Of a stretch of 64,000 nucleotides of DNA, positions 12,465 to 23,494 are shown one piece after another. How positions within the stretch are numbered: position 1 is the first letter of the stretch; every line of letters starts with the position of its first letter. Under the pieces are notes generated by a model, which made no database searches, was not told where the DNA came from, and worked only from the letters and a program-made list of their open reading frames with translations. The translations under genes and the position numbers were made by a program. The stretch is from Druceiella hillmani (Eukaryota > Arthropoda > Insecta > Lepidoptera > Hepialidae). The stretch is from positions 13,471,001 to 13,535,000 of the forward strand of contig JAYKKI010000009.1 in the NCBI GenBank assembly GCA_039881145.1, written 5' to 3'.

Positions 12465-13262
12465 CTTTAAAATCTCCCTCAGCAAATATCATGGATGTAA
12501 TAAACTAATTTGAATGGCCAAATCTTCAGTCTTAGCTAATGATGCTCATTGTACATTGCAAAATTTTTCCGTTTTTTAATATATTTTATATTCCCAAAAA
12601 ATCCTCTAAAACATTATTACTTTCTGAGTTATTTGCGTAAGATTAATATGTAATTAGTTTTTCTTAGTAAAATTAAATAAATCCGGTTAAAAATAAAAAA
12701 TTAAATTGAATATTCTTTGCATACAAGAAAATATCGTGATCAAGTTTGTCCAGCATTTGTTAAACAACATATTAATATTTTTTGTTGAAAATAAAGAAAT
12801 CATAATTTTTTTTAATTTTCCTTGAAAAACAGTTAAGTTACTTTAACAGATATCTCGTAATTAAATTGTATTCAGTTACTTGATTGACATATACTTTAAC
12901 GAATATGTACGGTTGTTAGTTTGACTTAAAGAAAATAATGCAAAATGTGAATAGTCCTATAGCTAAACCTTGCAAACAAATAATACTTTAACAACATGAT
13001 ATATTTATTCATAGCGAGAAACGTCACTCCGTAGGTACGCGTCGCGTTCATCTGAAATTGAAATGCGTCACACATACCTAGTCTCATCTGTCATGAATAT
13101 TATGGGACTGAATAGTAATATTTTTAGGACTAAGCGGATGTTGAAAGCTTTATCACAGTCGAGAGATTTTCGGGGAAGATTATGTGACCCATAGATAAAG
13201 GTGATTTATAAAAATGAATACTGAAAACAAAAATGTTCGGCGGCAGTCTTGGTATTTGTGCA
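12465..13262 (-). repeat. Block R, copy 2 (inverted)
   Basis: The reverse complement matches about 25725-26720 and 62403-63450. Landmarks are AATCTCCCTCAGCAAATAT at one end, the NKYIML-coding part (about 13005-13077), and the CACAGTCGAGAGATTTTC stretch near 13155-13175. It joins block S at about 13262-13270. Confidence 0.8.
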
Positions 13263-14064
13263 GTGAGTGACTTCTATTGACTTGGAATACTTAAATACGG
13301 TTTAATGATTGTGAATAAGTATCAATATATACGTATTTGCATTATGTTGGGCTCTCAGGTTGATTTCCTATAGAAATCGACGAATCAAATCAACAAAGCA
13401 GAAATTCCATTAAAATGCTCACAGTCCTGGGAATTTTGGCATTAATGTAACTCATCTGTTCTAACTTGTCGCTTTTACTTAGGACAAATCAGGCAGTTAT
13501 TAGTTAGTCTTTGAAAAGAATCTAATTATTTGTAACAAAATACTGCCTACTACTACCTACTGACTTTTATTTTGCTGTTAGCGCTGCTAAGTTTTCTTGA
13601 GTGACAAAACTAAATTTAACAAATTAAATATAGAAATAAAGCAACCTTTAGTTTCCAACTTTCAGGCCATTTTTGAACATCGTCGAAAATTGGAGAAAAA
13701 GTAGAAAAATGATAATGGGGAATAAAGTTTGTGAATTTAATATCATAGCAAGACACATTTTGTGTTCCAAATATTTTGTAGATAAATTAAAAAACGCATT
13801 TAAATTAAATATTCACATTTATTTAGGGTGATTAAATGGTATAAGAAATTTTAGAAATGACATAATTTTCCTAACATGGTTGATAAAGGTTTGCTACAGA
13901 TTAGTAATAAAAATGAAATAGGTTTCTATGGAAATAAAGTAATCCTAATAAAACCTGGTAAATACGAATAAAAATTGTGTAAAAATTTAAAGAAAGTTCT
14001 ATTAATATTAAAAGTCTCATGTCATTTTACCCTATGTTTTTAATTGTACTAATTAGTTTGTTTT

Positions 14065-14076
14065 CCAAAAGCATAT
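14065..14076. repeat. LINE target-site duplication (3' side of the element)
   Basis: CCAAAAGCATAT directly abuts the T run of the poly(A) tail. The identical 12-mer is at the other end of the element (16646-16657). Confidence 0.9.
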
Positions 14077-14194
14077 TTTTTTTTTTTTTGTATTCTGCTT
14101 AGCACAGCAATCTGTTTTTCATATTTAGCTGTTATTATTGGTGACTACAGTCTGCGTATGTAATTTAGCTGTGAGGAGAATCCATCGATCTCTC

Positions 14195-15478
14195 TCACTT
14201 TGGGTTTAGAAATCTGCTATGAAGGGTTGGAATACTGTTCCTTCTTAGTCGTGAGTGTTTAACACTGCCATCTCCTGATAGTTTGGTAGCCAGCACATTC
14301 ACATGTTCAGATAGCTTGGTCTGGTATTTAAGACTTCTGATGGCTATTTCCTGTTTCACAGTTGTTAGGTTCAAATCTCGGAGTATGTATTTGTTACTTA
14401 TACAGTTTGGGATTAGGAACATATATCTCATTGTCTTGGTTTGAAATCTTTCCAAGATCTCGATGTTACTGTTAGATGCTGTACCCCACAGCTCGATCCC
14501 GTATGTCCACACTGGCTTTAATATTGTTTTGTAGACAGCCATTTTGCTTTCATTAGATAGTTGTGATTTTTTCCCGATGAGCCAGGACAAGCTTCGCAAT
14601 TTTGTATCTAATTGTTTACGTTTATTCCAGATGTGTTTTTGCCACGTCAATCGTCTATCGAATTGCATGCCGAGGTATTTAGCAGTATCTGAGTGCGGTA
14701 TCTGTTGCCCGTTTAAAGTAATTGCTGGGCAATCTCCTTTTCTGAGACTGAATGTTACGTGAACGGATTTACTGTTATTCGCTTTTATTCTCCATTCTGC
14801 AAGCCACACTTCAACTTCAGTAAGGTGTTTTTGAAGAAAGATAGACGCGGTTATTGCTTCTGAATGTACGGACAGTATAGCAGTATCATCTGCATAGGTG
14901 GCCATTACTGTGTCAACATTTTTAGGAATATCCGCAGTGTAGATCAGATACAATACGGGTCCGAGGATACTGCCCTGAGGGACACCCGAGTGGATTTCGT
15001 AGAGTTCTGACGTTTCAGTGTTGACTTTTACTTCAAAGCATCTTTTATCTAAGTACCTTTTTAGAAGTAGATAAAATGAGTACGGTAGATGCTTCTTTGT
15101 TTTGTATAAGAGGCCCATGTGCCAGACCTTATCGAAGGCCTGACTTATATCAAGAAAAACAGCGGAGCAGGAGTCTTTGTTCTCTAAGGCTTCGTTAATT
15201 GTGTTTGTTAATCTATGAACTTGTTCGATTGTGCCATGTTTTTGCCTGAAGCCAAATTGATGGTCGGGAATTATTTCATTCAGTTTGGGTTGCAATCGAC
15301 TCAGGATTATTTTTTCGAAAAGTTTGCCGACCAGAGGGAGTAAACTGATTGGCCTGTATGCTACAACTTCAGCTGCTTCTTTACCAGGTTTCAAGATCAT
15401 TACGACCTGGGCAAGCTTCCATTGGCAGGGGAAATGACAGAGTCTCAGACATGCGTTGAATAGTACTACCAGGTACAT
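14195..15478 (-). pseudogene. LINE reverse transcriptase (ORF2 C-terminal part)
   Basis: A 427-codon open frame from the Jockey-clade element. The ATG at 15478 is an internal Met after a frameshift, not the true start. Visible reverse-transcriptase blocks: KPGKEAAEVVAYRPISLLP (residues 30-48), GFRQKHGT (76-83), FLDISQAFDKVWH (108-120, first catalytic Asp), SGVPQGSILGP (164-174), YADD (195-198, catalytic Asp pair), and the thumb and C-terminal region to 427. All catalytic residues are present, so this part is well preserved. The enzyme would copy element RNA at nicked chromosomal target DNA. The upstream frameshift near 15480 cuts it off from the endonuclease. Confidence 0.95.
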
Positions 15479-16645
15479 TAATCCCTTTTTTGTAGGTTAG
15501 TTAAGAGAGTAGTATCTATTTGGTCATAACCGGGAGCTTTTCTGACCGGGAGAGATTTAATTTGTCTATTAACTTCTCTGGGGCTCACTGGTTTTAATGG
15601 AAGACATAATTGGCCTGGAGAGTTTAAGAAGTCTGTTATTTCTTTGTCTTTTTCCAGGTTGCTGCTCGGTAAAGGCGTAAAGACGTCTTTGAGGTGTTGT
15701 GCAAAAGTTGTTGCCTTCTCGTGGTCCGATCTGGCCCAACAGTTATCTCTTCTTATAGGTGGCATGTGTTCTTTCGGTCGCTTAAGATTCTTAGTAGCAC
15801 GCCAAAGCGAGTAATTACTATCCTGGTAAGGCGTGAGGTGGGCTAGATAATTTTGAAAGTTTAAGTTTTCATGCTCATTAATCATTTTCTTGAGTTCCTC
15901 AGTCACTCTGTTCAGGATTGTTTTATCTGAGGGATACCTAGATCTATGCCATTAAATACTTTCTTCATTTGTTTAATTTTTATAAAAATTAATCTACGTC
16001 TTCCCAATACTTTCTTCATTATGTTCTTAGGATATTCTTTGTTTGTCATTTTATTTATTTTGCTTCTTGAGGTTGATTCTTTGGCTGCTAGGTGGATTAT
16101 GGAGTTGAATTTTTCTATACTTTTTTCTATGTCTTCTTCTGTTTTTAATTTGACATTGAGGTCAATGTAGGAGGAAAATATTTCTTTGAATGTGTCCCAA
16201 TTTGTTTTTTTATTGTAAATTCCGGTAGGTGTTTTCGAGTAAATAGCTACTTTGCTCAAAGTAAGGATGACTGGAGAATGATCTGACGATAGATCGTCGC
16301 ACTTCTCAACATTTGTATAATTTCGACCAATGTTTTTTGTTTTATAAAAATCTAGTAAATCAGGTATTTTATGGAAATCCGTAGGCCAATAGGTTGGCTC
16401 TCCATGCGAAATACATTCTAAATTAAGATCTGATGTAGCTTTATAGAGTTGTCTACCCTTTGGATTGATCAGTCTTGAGCCCCAGAACTTATGCTTGGAG
16501 TTCCAATCCCCTCCACAGATAAATGTCGGACCAAGCTCTTCGAAGAATTGCTTAAATTCATCAGCAGTAATTGAGTGTCTTGGTGGACAGTACACAGCGG
16601 CTAAGGTTGTCTCTGAGTTTTTAAGGATGACTTTTATTATGGTTG
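15478..16645 (-). pseudogene. LINE endonuclease and linker (ORF2 N-terminal part, truncated)
   Basis: This is the apurinic-type endonuclease domain of ORF2, which nicks target DNA. The open frame runs from an ATG at 16730, but its first 28 codons are flanking DNA and target duplication. Element sequence starts at about residue 29 (ATIIKVIL). Visible motifs are LAAVYCPP, GGDWNSKHKFWGS and SSDHSPVILTLS, the last with the catalytic Asp-His. A one-base shift near 15935 moves the linker into another frame, which carries on from 15906 as a 142-codon segment (TEELKKMINEHENLNFQNYL, then PVRKAPGYDQI) to the second shift near 15480. The first part of the domain is lost by 5' truncation. Confidence 0.92.
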
Positions 16646-16657
16646 CCAAAAGCATAT
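16646..16657. repeat. LINE target-site duplication (5' side of the element)
   Basis: CCAAAAGCATAT, identical to 14065-14076. It defines the 5' truncation point of the LINE to the base. Confidence 0.9.
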
Positions 16658-17627
16658 AAAATGGTATTGCAAATATCTTAAATCTATTGGATTTTGGATC
16701 TTCGCTATAACTTTCCAATAAACTTTTCATAAATTTTTGGTAACCCTAGTTTTTTATTCATAATATTAGCTTTGGTAATTTTAGATATATCAAACACGAC
16801 CGAAAGCAAATTACAATTTTTCATACTTGTCTACTCCAAAATTCTCAAACAAAAATTATTAATTTCTTATGAAATTAGGGATTTTGTGAGTTAATATGCT
16901 CTATTATCATACAAAAACCTACATTTTTGCCGAAATCAAACGGTTTTTGAGAAACGGCTGTGACGTATATACAAAACCTTAGGAGATTATTTACAGATAT
17001 CGTGAGATATATAATAAATCTAAAATAGTTTTATTTACAAAATTACATCTTTAGACGATTACTCGGGCAACCAGGATAATTTATTTAAGTACAGATTTAA
17101 TTATATTCATTGAGAGTTTATTTACTCAAGTATTTGTAATATAGTGTTGTAGTTACGATAAAGTAACAAAGACTGATTCATAAAATGGCCACCATAAATG
17201 CATAATAAATGCGAGTAAACCGCCATGATGCTGTTATTAATAACTGCATGTTATTCGATAAAAATACTTAAATATAAGTAAATGTATGCGGAACTATAAA
17301 TTGGATTTCCATTTTTCCATTTCGTATTTCATATTAATTAAGACTTACCTATATCTGTTAGTTTAGTACTGTAAATTAAAAACTATATACTTTATTAAGA
17401 GAACATTTAAAATACGTGTCTAAATTTTCTCTAAGTCAATAAAAGTTAAACTTTTATTATTTAGTTTGTGGAAACCAATTATGCGATTAAATAATAATTA
17501 AGTACTAACATAAATATGTGCAAATCTATTGTCCAAATGTGAGTATGAATAATTAACGATGAAAAAAGGTATATTTTAGAGAAAAAAAAATGTATATACA
17601 AATTTATAACATTTATGTGTGTATGTA

Positions 17628-17630
<3 letters not shown>

Positions 17631-17687
<57 letters not shown>

Positions 17688-17696
17688 TATGTATAA

Positions 17697-17742
<46 letters not shown>
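17631..17742. repeat. (TA)n microsatellite
   Basis: A long TA tract with a few interruptions. The matching place in the inverted copy of block S (about 60.72-60.77 kb) has only a short TA-rich stretch. Confidence 0.95.
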
Positions 17743-17744
<2 letters not shown>

Positions 17745-18330
17745 ACACGTGAAAGATTATTATGTGTATAGTAAAGGCATATAAATTTGCTTTTTCTAAA
17801 TATAAACATATATGCTGTGTACAAGTAAATTTATTATTGAATTAAAAATTTTAATTAGTAATTTGAACCTACCGGGTGGGGATAATTGTTTACTCTTTTG
17901 CTAAGTTAAACTGACATAGAACAAAATAATGTTAGATCAATCGACAGCTAATATTGTCTCCACTAATATAATAAAAGAGAAACGTTTTCTGTTCACTTGT
18001 TTGTTTGTATTTCTTTTAAAGTTTATTGAACCAAGAAGTTACAATATAATTGTATACTTTGATAATATACATTCTAGTTTAAAATATAGATATAAATATG
18101 ATATCAGTTACGTAAGCAAGGTGGTGAAAATAAAGGTAAAAAAATCGCGCTTGCGCACCAAAATTGAATATTTAGATATTAATTTAATTTTCAAAAGTAG
18201 TGGAAAATACAATAGTTAACGTGCCACTAACACTGGACCAGAGAAAATGTTAAAAGTCAGGCTTGGTGAATTATGTTTAAAATAATACTTACATAATAAT
18301 TTTATAAAAGGTCCGTTTAAAATTTACACG

Positions 18331-18719
18331 AATTCCTTTGAAGAAAATTATTTTAATTTTTTTTTTAATACCATCCAGATAAAGCCCTGGTTTTATGTAT
18401 TTCCAATGTCCTTTGGCTTTTTTATATTCCTAAGGCGTTATTGCCCTTATTGATTAACCAATTTTTCAAAATCAGTTGAGAAACTTTTTTTTTAAATTAG
18501 AACCCACATAATATTAAACAAATATTGAAAATATGGTTTTAATTAAATGTATATTACTTTATTGAAATAAACTGCAGACTACTTGAAAGTATTATTTGTG
18601 CCCAAATACATTCGCGTTAATTGTTACATAGATGATGGTAGATATATTTCAGTATTGATAAAAATTTAATACAAATAAATAATTTTAAAAAATTAAAGCT
18701 CAAATAACAATTAAATGAG
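18331..18719. other. Unassigned AT-rich stretch between blocks S and T
   Basis: I see no gene, repeat copy or structured element here. Confidence 0.4.
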
Positions 18720-18890
18720 TACCGCGTAACTGGCGCTCCCAATAGTTCTATTTTTACGCCTTCTACCACTCCACAATTCGTTCACAGCACTCGAAGGCTT
18801 TCAATATTTCTATTCATCCGCGGAACATATTTTTTCATTGTCTAAAAGTATTTAATTAAATATTTCAATAAAAGTCTATGTAAGGAAACA
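18720..18890 (-). repeat. Detached inverted copy of the block T end
   Basis: The reverse complement matches 21630-21790, including GCGCTC, the AATATTTCTATTCAT stretch and the ATTTAATTAAATA stretch. A third copy sits in block T copy 2 at about 59790-59950. Confidence 0.75.
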
Positions 18891-18899
18891 TAAAATAAC

Positions 18900-19530
18900 A
18901 TAACAGCATAACCCAACATAACATAAATTAATATGGCATAATATGACCTAACCTAAAATAAACACAACATAATTCCACCTAACAATACCTAACCTAACCT
19001 AACATCAGGAAAGTAAATAAAAACAGTCAAGTAAACATGCAAATATATTACATAGTAATAAAGGCGATTTTAAAGGATAAACAAAGACGCTCAGGGAAGT
19101 AAAATAATAATTGAACAACCTGAATTTTGCTACGACTTTGAGATTAAATATTTATTTACTTCTTTCACCATAAAAATAATATCGATTATTTTAATAACTA
19201 AAGTATTCCATGTGATCCGCCGTTGTATGATTTCCTTGTCAAAATATATGCGTTGGCTTGAAATACTCCAACAATTCAAGTAATTTTCTATTTTTTAGAT
19301 AAAATGACTTACCTATGAATTATTTGAATTTCAAAGAAAGTTTTGTATTAAACAAATACTTAGCGAAATTTAATGTAATATGATGAACGGTTCATGTCCA
19401 TGTTCAAACTGGATTCGTAAGCTATACTTCAACTAATTTTGATATAGCCAAACCTATCTACCCACCTAACCTAGCTGACTTGACCTAATCAACCCAAGCC
19501 ATTACTAAGCCTATGCCAATCTAATCTAAC
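18900..19530. repeat. AACCT/AACATAAC-rich simple-sequence region
   Basis: Degenerate pentamer and hexamer runs occur at about 18895-19012 and 19445-19530, including AACCTAACCTAACCTAAC. They resemble the insect telomere unit TTAGG on the other strand. Similar clusters are at 56425-56525 and 57605-57745. Interspersed pentamers of this kind are common in several insect orders and do not by themselves mean a telomere. Confidence 0.7.
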
Positions 19531-19674
19531 GAAATCAGGAGTTTTTGGAACAAAATTTTATTTTGAAATACATATATGCATTCTATCTCTCATTCAAAAA
19601 TAAAGTGCTAAAATTGCGTGTCGTGTGAGACATTGGCGTGGCTCATAATTTGAACGTTTTTTTTTCTAATTAAC

Positions 19675-20760
19675 TAACTTTCTAATAACTTACAATTAAC
19701 TCCATTCATGACTTTTGATATTTTAACTTTCTATTATCCGCTAATATTACCTTTAACTTGCTAAAGTTCTGTGTTAAATTTTCGTATACTTAAAAAATTT
19801 GTTATATCCATGTTTGTCACATTTTTGTATTATGTTTTTAAGTAAATGTACTAAGTAATAGAAATATCAATGAATAAAAAGCGAATTAAAAAAACTACAC
19901 ATGTCAAAATGAGCGTTTTCCTTGATCATATTATGTCATTGGATAGATCTTTTGAAATAAAATGAATACTTTATATTTTGATATTATTTTCCCCGGTTGT
20001 GAAATATTTAAATGAATTCATCTAGCTTTCAAATCAAAGCCAAATAAATACTAAGAGACCTTACAAGTGATATACATCCGTTAAGAATTATGTCGGGTAT
20101 ATTTTGTTAATGAAATATATTATGAAAAATATCTATGATACTTTTAATAATATATTTCTTACTTTTACACTTCTCATTTTTCCATACTTCAAAAGATGAA
20201 ACTAAATCCTTATAAGATCATACTTACATTTTCTTATACGAATGTCTCATCCATTTTACTCTGAAACCGGTTGAGGTTGAAACTCAAATTTTGTCACAGT
20301 ACTTACAAATTATGAAATAAAAATACTGACACCCAATAATATTTATACGAAAGTTTGGTTTGGAAGGGCAAGAAAATTAGATATTCGATTTTTTTTTAAT
20401 TCTATATATAGTGTGAGATATTATTTGGAAACAGAGCATATAAGCATATATTTAAAAACACACTGAAAAATATGCAAAAAAATATGTTCTTCCCCTTATT
20501 TCTGAAGCAACTCAGTATACGATTGTAAACAAATAAGGTTTTTGAATCCTACGCAAAAGTTTTTGCAAAACTACAGCGGTTATCTCAGACAGATTTTACA
20601 TTAATGAATGTGCACCATGTTTCAACATCTGTGAAAAATGTAAAATAATTATACATATTGTACTATAAAATTGAATTTTCAGAAACGGTATATTAGTGAC
20701 TATATACTCTCAAAAGTTCATAATGTCTAAATGTGTAAGGAACTAACACGTACGAAATCG
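19675..20760 (+). repeat. Left arm of a 1.1-kb diverged inverted repeat
   Basis: This arm pairs with 22150-23216, separated by about 1.4 kb. Matching pairs include the GGTTTTTGAATCCTACGCAAAAG stretch (about 20538) with its complement near 22360, and the TGTCTAAATGTGTAAGGAACTAACACGT stretch (about 20723) with its complement near 22170. The arms are clearly diverged, so the structure is old. Confidence 0.8.
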
Positions 20761-21474
20761 TTTTTGAGTACTTAACGTAACTTTTAATTTGAACAAGGCA
20801 AGTTTTTAAAAACGAATTAATATGTTTCAGGAACAAAAAACTTGCCAAATTTTGATATTACTTTCTAATACTTTTAGTTTCTTAAATACCTAAGCTTCAG
20901 CCATATTTTGGGATACATTTTTAGTAAGGGAAATGGATAAATTAATGTCATTTGATGACTTAAAAGCTATATTGGTTTGAAATTTGTCAACGTGAATACG
21001 ACGCAGTACCTGGGACACGTGTTCGATTCACTTGCTACAGTTCGTCAGAAAAGTACTTATCTAACAAATATGTATACTTACACATTTTTTGAGGAAAGTA
21101 TCTTTGAACCACTTACAATTTAAGTTAGAGACAAATTTTTTAAGTTTAGAAAATGGTTTTCTTGACTTCCCTTAAATACCTTCACTCACACACAAAATCT
21201 GCAGATTGGCCACTTTCAAAAGAAATTTCGATACTTTTATGCCAAAGCTGCAGTATTTAATGCATGGATAATATTTTAAATTTTAGGTGACTAATTTTTA
21301 AATATATTATTCTAGTCATGATTGATAGGTTTTATATGTACTTGACTAGTTTTTTTTTAATCTTAACGGTAAATATACGTGTTCAATATGTCCAGTCCCT
21401 CTAATTTTAAAAACGACAATGCAAAACAATTTGAGACAAATCTGAATATTGCTAACCGGATTACAAAAAGCAAT

Positions 21475-21572
21475 GAACTTAAATACGAACAAAATCGCAT
21501 GCCCTCTTACCACAAGTGTATTATCAACAACTTTGTTTAAGATTAAAGCAGACCTTTGACATTGAAGAGCGC
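21475..21572. other. 98-bp conserved island in block T, copy 1
   Basis: This segment differs from 59626-59723 at 4 of 98 positions by direct count. The 47 bases just to the left differ at about 11 positions. On the minus strand it is open and reads through VVDNTLVVRG and AILFVFKF. A 136-codon minus-strand frame (21346-21756) spans it, but the copy 2 equivalent is interrupted. The function is unknown. Selection, a conserved regulatory element, or local gene conversion could explain it. Confidence 0.6.
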
Positions 21573-22149
21573 TTGTTTTACTCGTTGTTCGCTCCCGATC
21601 CTTTGTTCTGCCAGTTGCTGATTGCCTTCGGATTTTAATGAAATATTTAATTAAATACTTTATGGTAATACAAAAAATATGTCCCGCGAATGAATAGAAA
21701 TATTGAAAGCCTTCGGGTGCTCTGAATGAATTGTAGAGTGGCACAGGGCCTAACAATAGACTTGTGGAGAGCGCCAGTTGCGCGGTACTTCAGATGAGTC
21801 GATCGTTACTCGAGCTTTTTTAATTTTTTTGTAATTTAATTTATTTATATCACTGTATGTAAGTAATTTGGTTTTACTAATATTGAAATATATCTTTCAT
21901 CGTCTATGAAAAATTTAACGTGAATGCATTTTGGATATGACACACACAAGGAGACTGCAGTTTATCTTAAGAAAGTAATAAAAATTGAATAAAGACAATA
22001 TTTTGTAACTTAAATTGTAAGTGTAATTCGACATAAAAGACCTACTTTTCTAATGATGGTTGTTCTGATCGTGATGGTGATTTTTTCAAAATTTTGTAAT
22101 CGTCTAAAGAGAAATTGCCCCGTTTCTTATATTTTATTTTTGATAGAAT

Positions 22150-23216
22150 TTAATTTTACTCAATTCGTTTTCGCACGTGTTAGTTCTTTAGACATTTATA
22201 CATTCATAAACTTTTAAGAGTACATAGAGTAAGTATTATACTGTTTACAAAAATTCATTTTCATAGTACAATTTGTGTATTTATATTACATTTTTCGCAG
22301 ACATTGAAACATTCATTAATGGAGAATCTGAAATAACCCCTGTAATTTTCCTGCAACTTTTGCGTAGGATTCAAAAACCCTATTTGTTTACAAATATATA
22401 CTGAGTTGTTTCAGAAGTAAGGGGAAAAACATACTTTTTACACATTATTCAGTGTGTCTTTAAATAGTTACTACCTAAAGTTATAAAAAAACTATTTTTG
22501 ATGCACTTATTATTCAGTTTTCAAACAGTATTTCATACTACATATGATATAAAAAAAAAACAATACTCAATTTGCTCGCCCTTCCTCCAAACTTCGGAAT
22601 AAATATTTTTGAGGGTTAGTATTTTCATTTATAAATATTTAAGTACTGTGACAAATTTATAGTTTTAACCTAAGGTGGTTTTAGAGCAAAAAGTATGTGA
22701 TAGACAGTCATATAAAAATATATGTATGATCTTACAAGGATCTAGATTCTTCTTTTAATCCAAAAACGAGAAAAGTGTAAACGTATCATAAATATATCTC
22801 ATACTAAAGACATAATTCTAAATAGATTTATATCACTTTGAAGGTTTCTTATAATTAATTTTGGTTGGATTTGAAAGTTAGAGAAAAACGAATTCAAGTT
22901 AAATATTTCACAACCGAGCCTTCAAAATAATACAATAATATACTTTCATTTTAAAAGATTTATACAATGACTTGTTATGGTCAAAGAAAGGGCTCCTTTT
23001 AACATGTATATTTATTTATTTCGCTTTTTATTGATGTTTCTATTAGTTATTATGTTTACTTTAAAACGTAGCACAAAATGTGACAAACAGTTGGATATAC
23101 TAAGATTTTTAAGAATACGGAGTTTTAGCACAAAATTTTAGAAAATTAAAGGTAATATGAGCGGATAAAAGAAAGTTGAAATGTCGAAAGTGATGAATGG
23201 AATTATTTGCAAATTA
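22150..23216 (-). repeat. Right arm of the diverged inverted repeat (block T inverted)
   Basis: The reverse complement matches 19675-20760. A short extra part at about 22030-22190 matches, inverted, 58800-58930 of block T copy 2 and is missing from copy 1, so this arm preserves sequence that copy 1 has lost. Confidence 0.8.
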
Positions 23217-23494
23217 TCATAAAGATGAGGTAGTCAGTATTGATAGAGTGGACGAGGATGTATGGAAATTTCTATAAAAATTAGTTGAACAAAAATGATA
23301 TGTCAGAAATGATATGTATAGCATTCCATTATCACTGCTTACGAGAAACGACATTATTCCAGTATCCTTACAGTACCATTTGTTCCCGTGGAGTTCCCGT
23401 AATACTTTATGAATCCAACAAGGATTGCCTATCTGAAAATAAATGAGAAAAAACTGTTTGAGTTGTGAGTCACACCAATGTATCAATCGAGACG
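23217..23494 (-). other. Unassigned 100-codon open frame region
   Basis: A minus-strand frame (23519-23217) reads WIHKVLRELHGNKWYCKDTG and LVSSDNGMLYISFLTYHF. Base composition is less AT-rich than around it. It sits exactly between an inverted T arm and block Q copy B and has no copy in this window. No family is recognised. It could be an exon fragment or chance. Confidence 0.25.

Larger units (their letters stand above)
14077..16645 (-). mobile_element. Jockey-clade LINE, 5'-truncated, with poly(A) tail and 12-bp target duplication
   Basis: This non-LTR retrotransposon is on the minus strand. Its 5' end is at 16645 and its 3' end is a poly(A) tail, seen as a T run at about 14077-14089. It is flanked by identical CCAAAAGCATAT copies at 14065-14076 and 16646-16657. 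It is truncated inside the endonuclease, so ORF1 and the start of ORF2 are missing. The remaining ORF2 holds the endonuclease end and the full reverse transcriptase, broken by two frameshifts (near 15935 and 15480). The other copy of block S has the empty site at about 61671-61683, so the element inserted after the block was duplicated. Confidence 0.93.
13270..18330 (+). repeat. Block S, copy 1, carrying a LINE insertion
   Basis: The reverse complement matches 60300-62390. Matching landmarks include the AACTCATCTGTTC stretch (about 13450), TTAGCAGCGC (about 13580), the TTTGCTTTCGGTCG stretch (about 16800), and CACTAACACTGG (18225). The LINE at 14077-16645 is absent from the other copy. This copy also has a much longer TA microsatellite. 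Confidence 0.85.
19450..21950 (+). repeat. Block T, copy 1
   Basis: This block is collinear with 57600-60070. Landmarks are the GTGTCGTGTGAGAC stretch (about 19617), TCATTGGATAGATCTTT (about 19937 and 58297), the AGCCATATTTTGGGAT stretch (about 20898 and 59078), and a highly conserved 98-bp island at 21475-21572. Its left part also forms one arm of a long inverted repeat with 22150-23216. Confidence 0.85.

Noticed and set aside
14544..14762. Plus-strand frames across 14.5-16.7 kb
   Set aside because: They are antisense shadows of the LINE reverse transcriptase and endonuclease.
17929..18219. 96-codon plus-strand frame in block S
   Set aside because: The inverted paralog (about 60360-60650) has indels and stops that break the frame, and the composition is that of AT-rich DNA. 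Likely chance.
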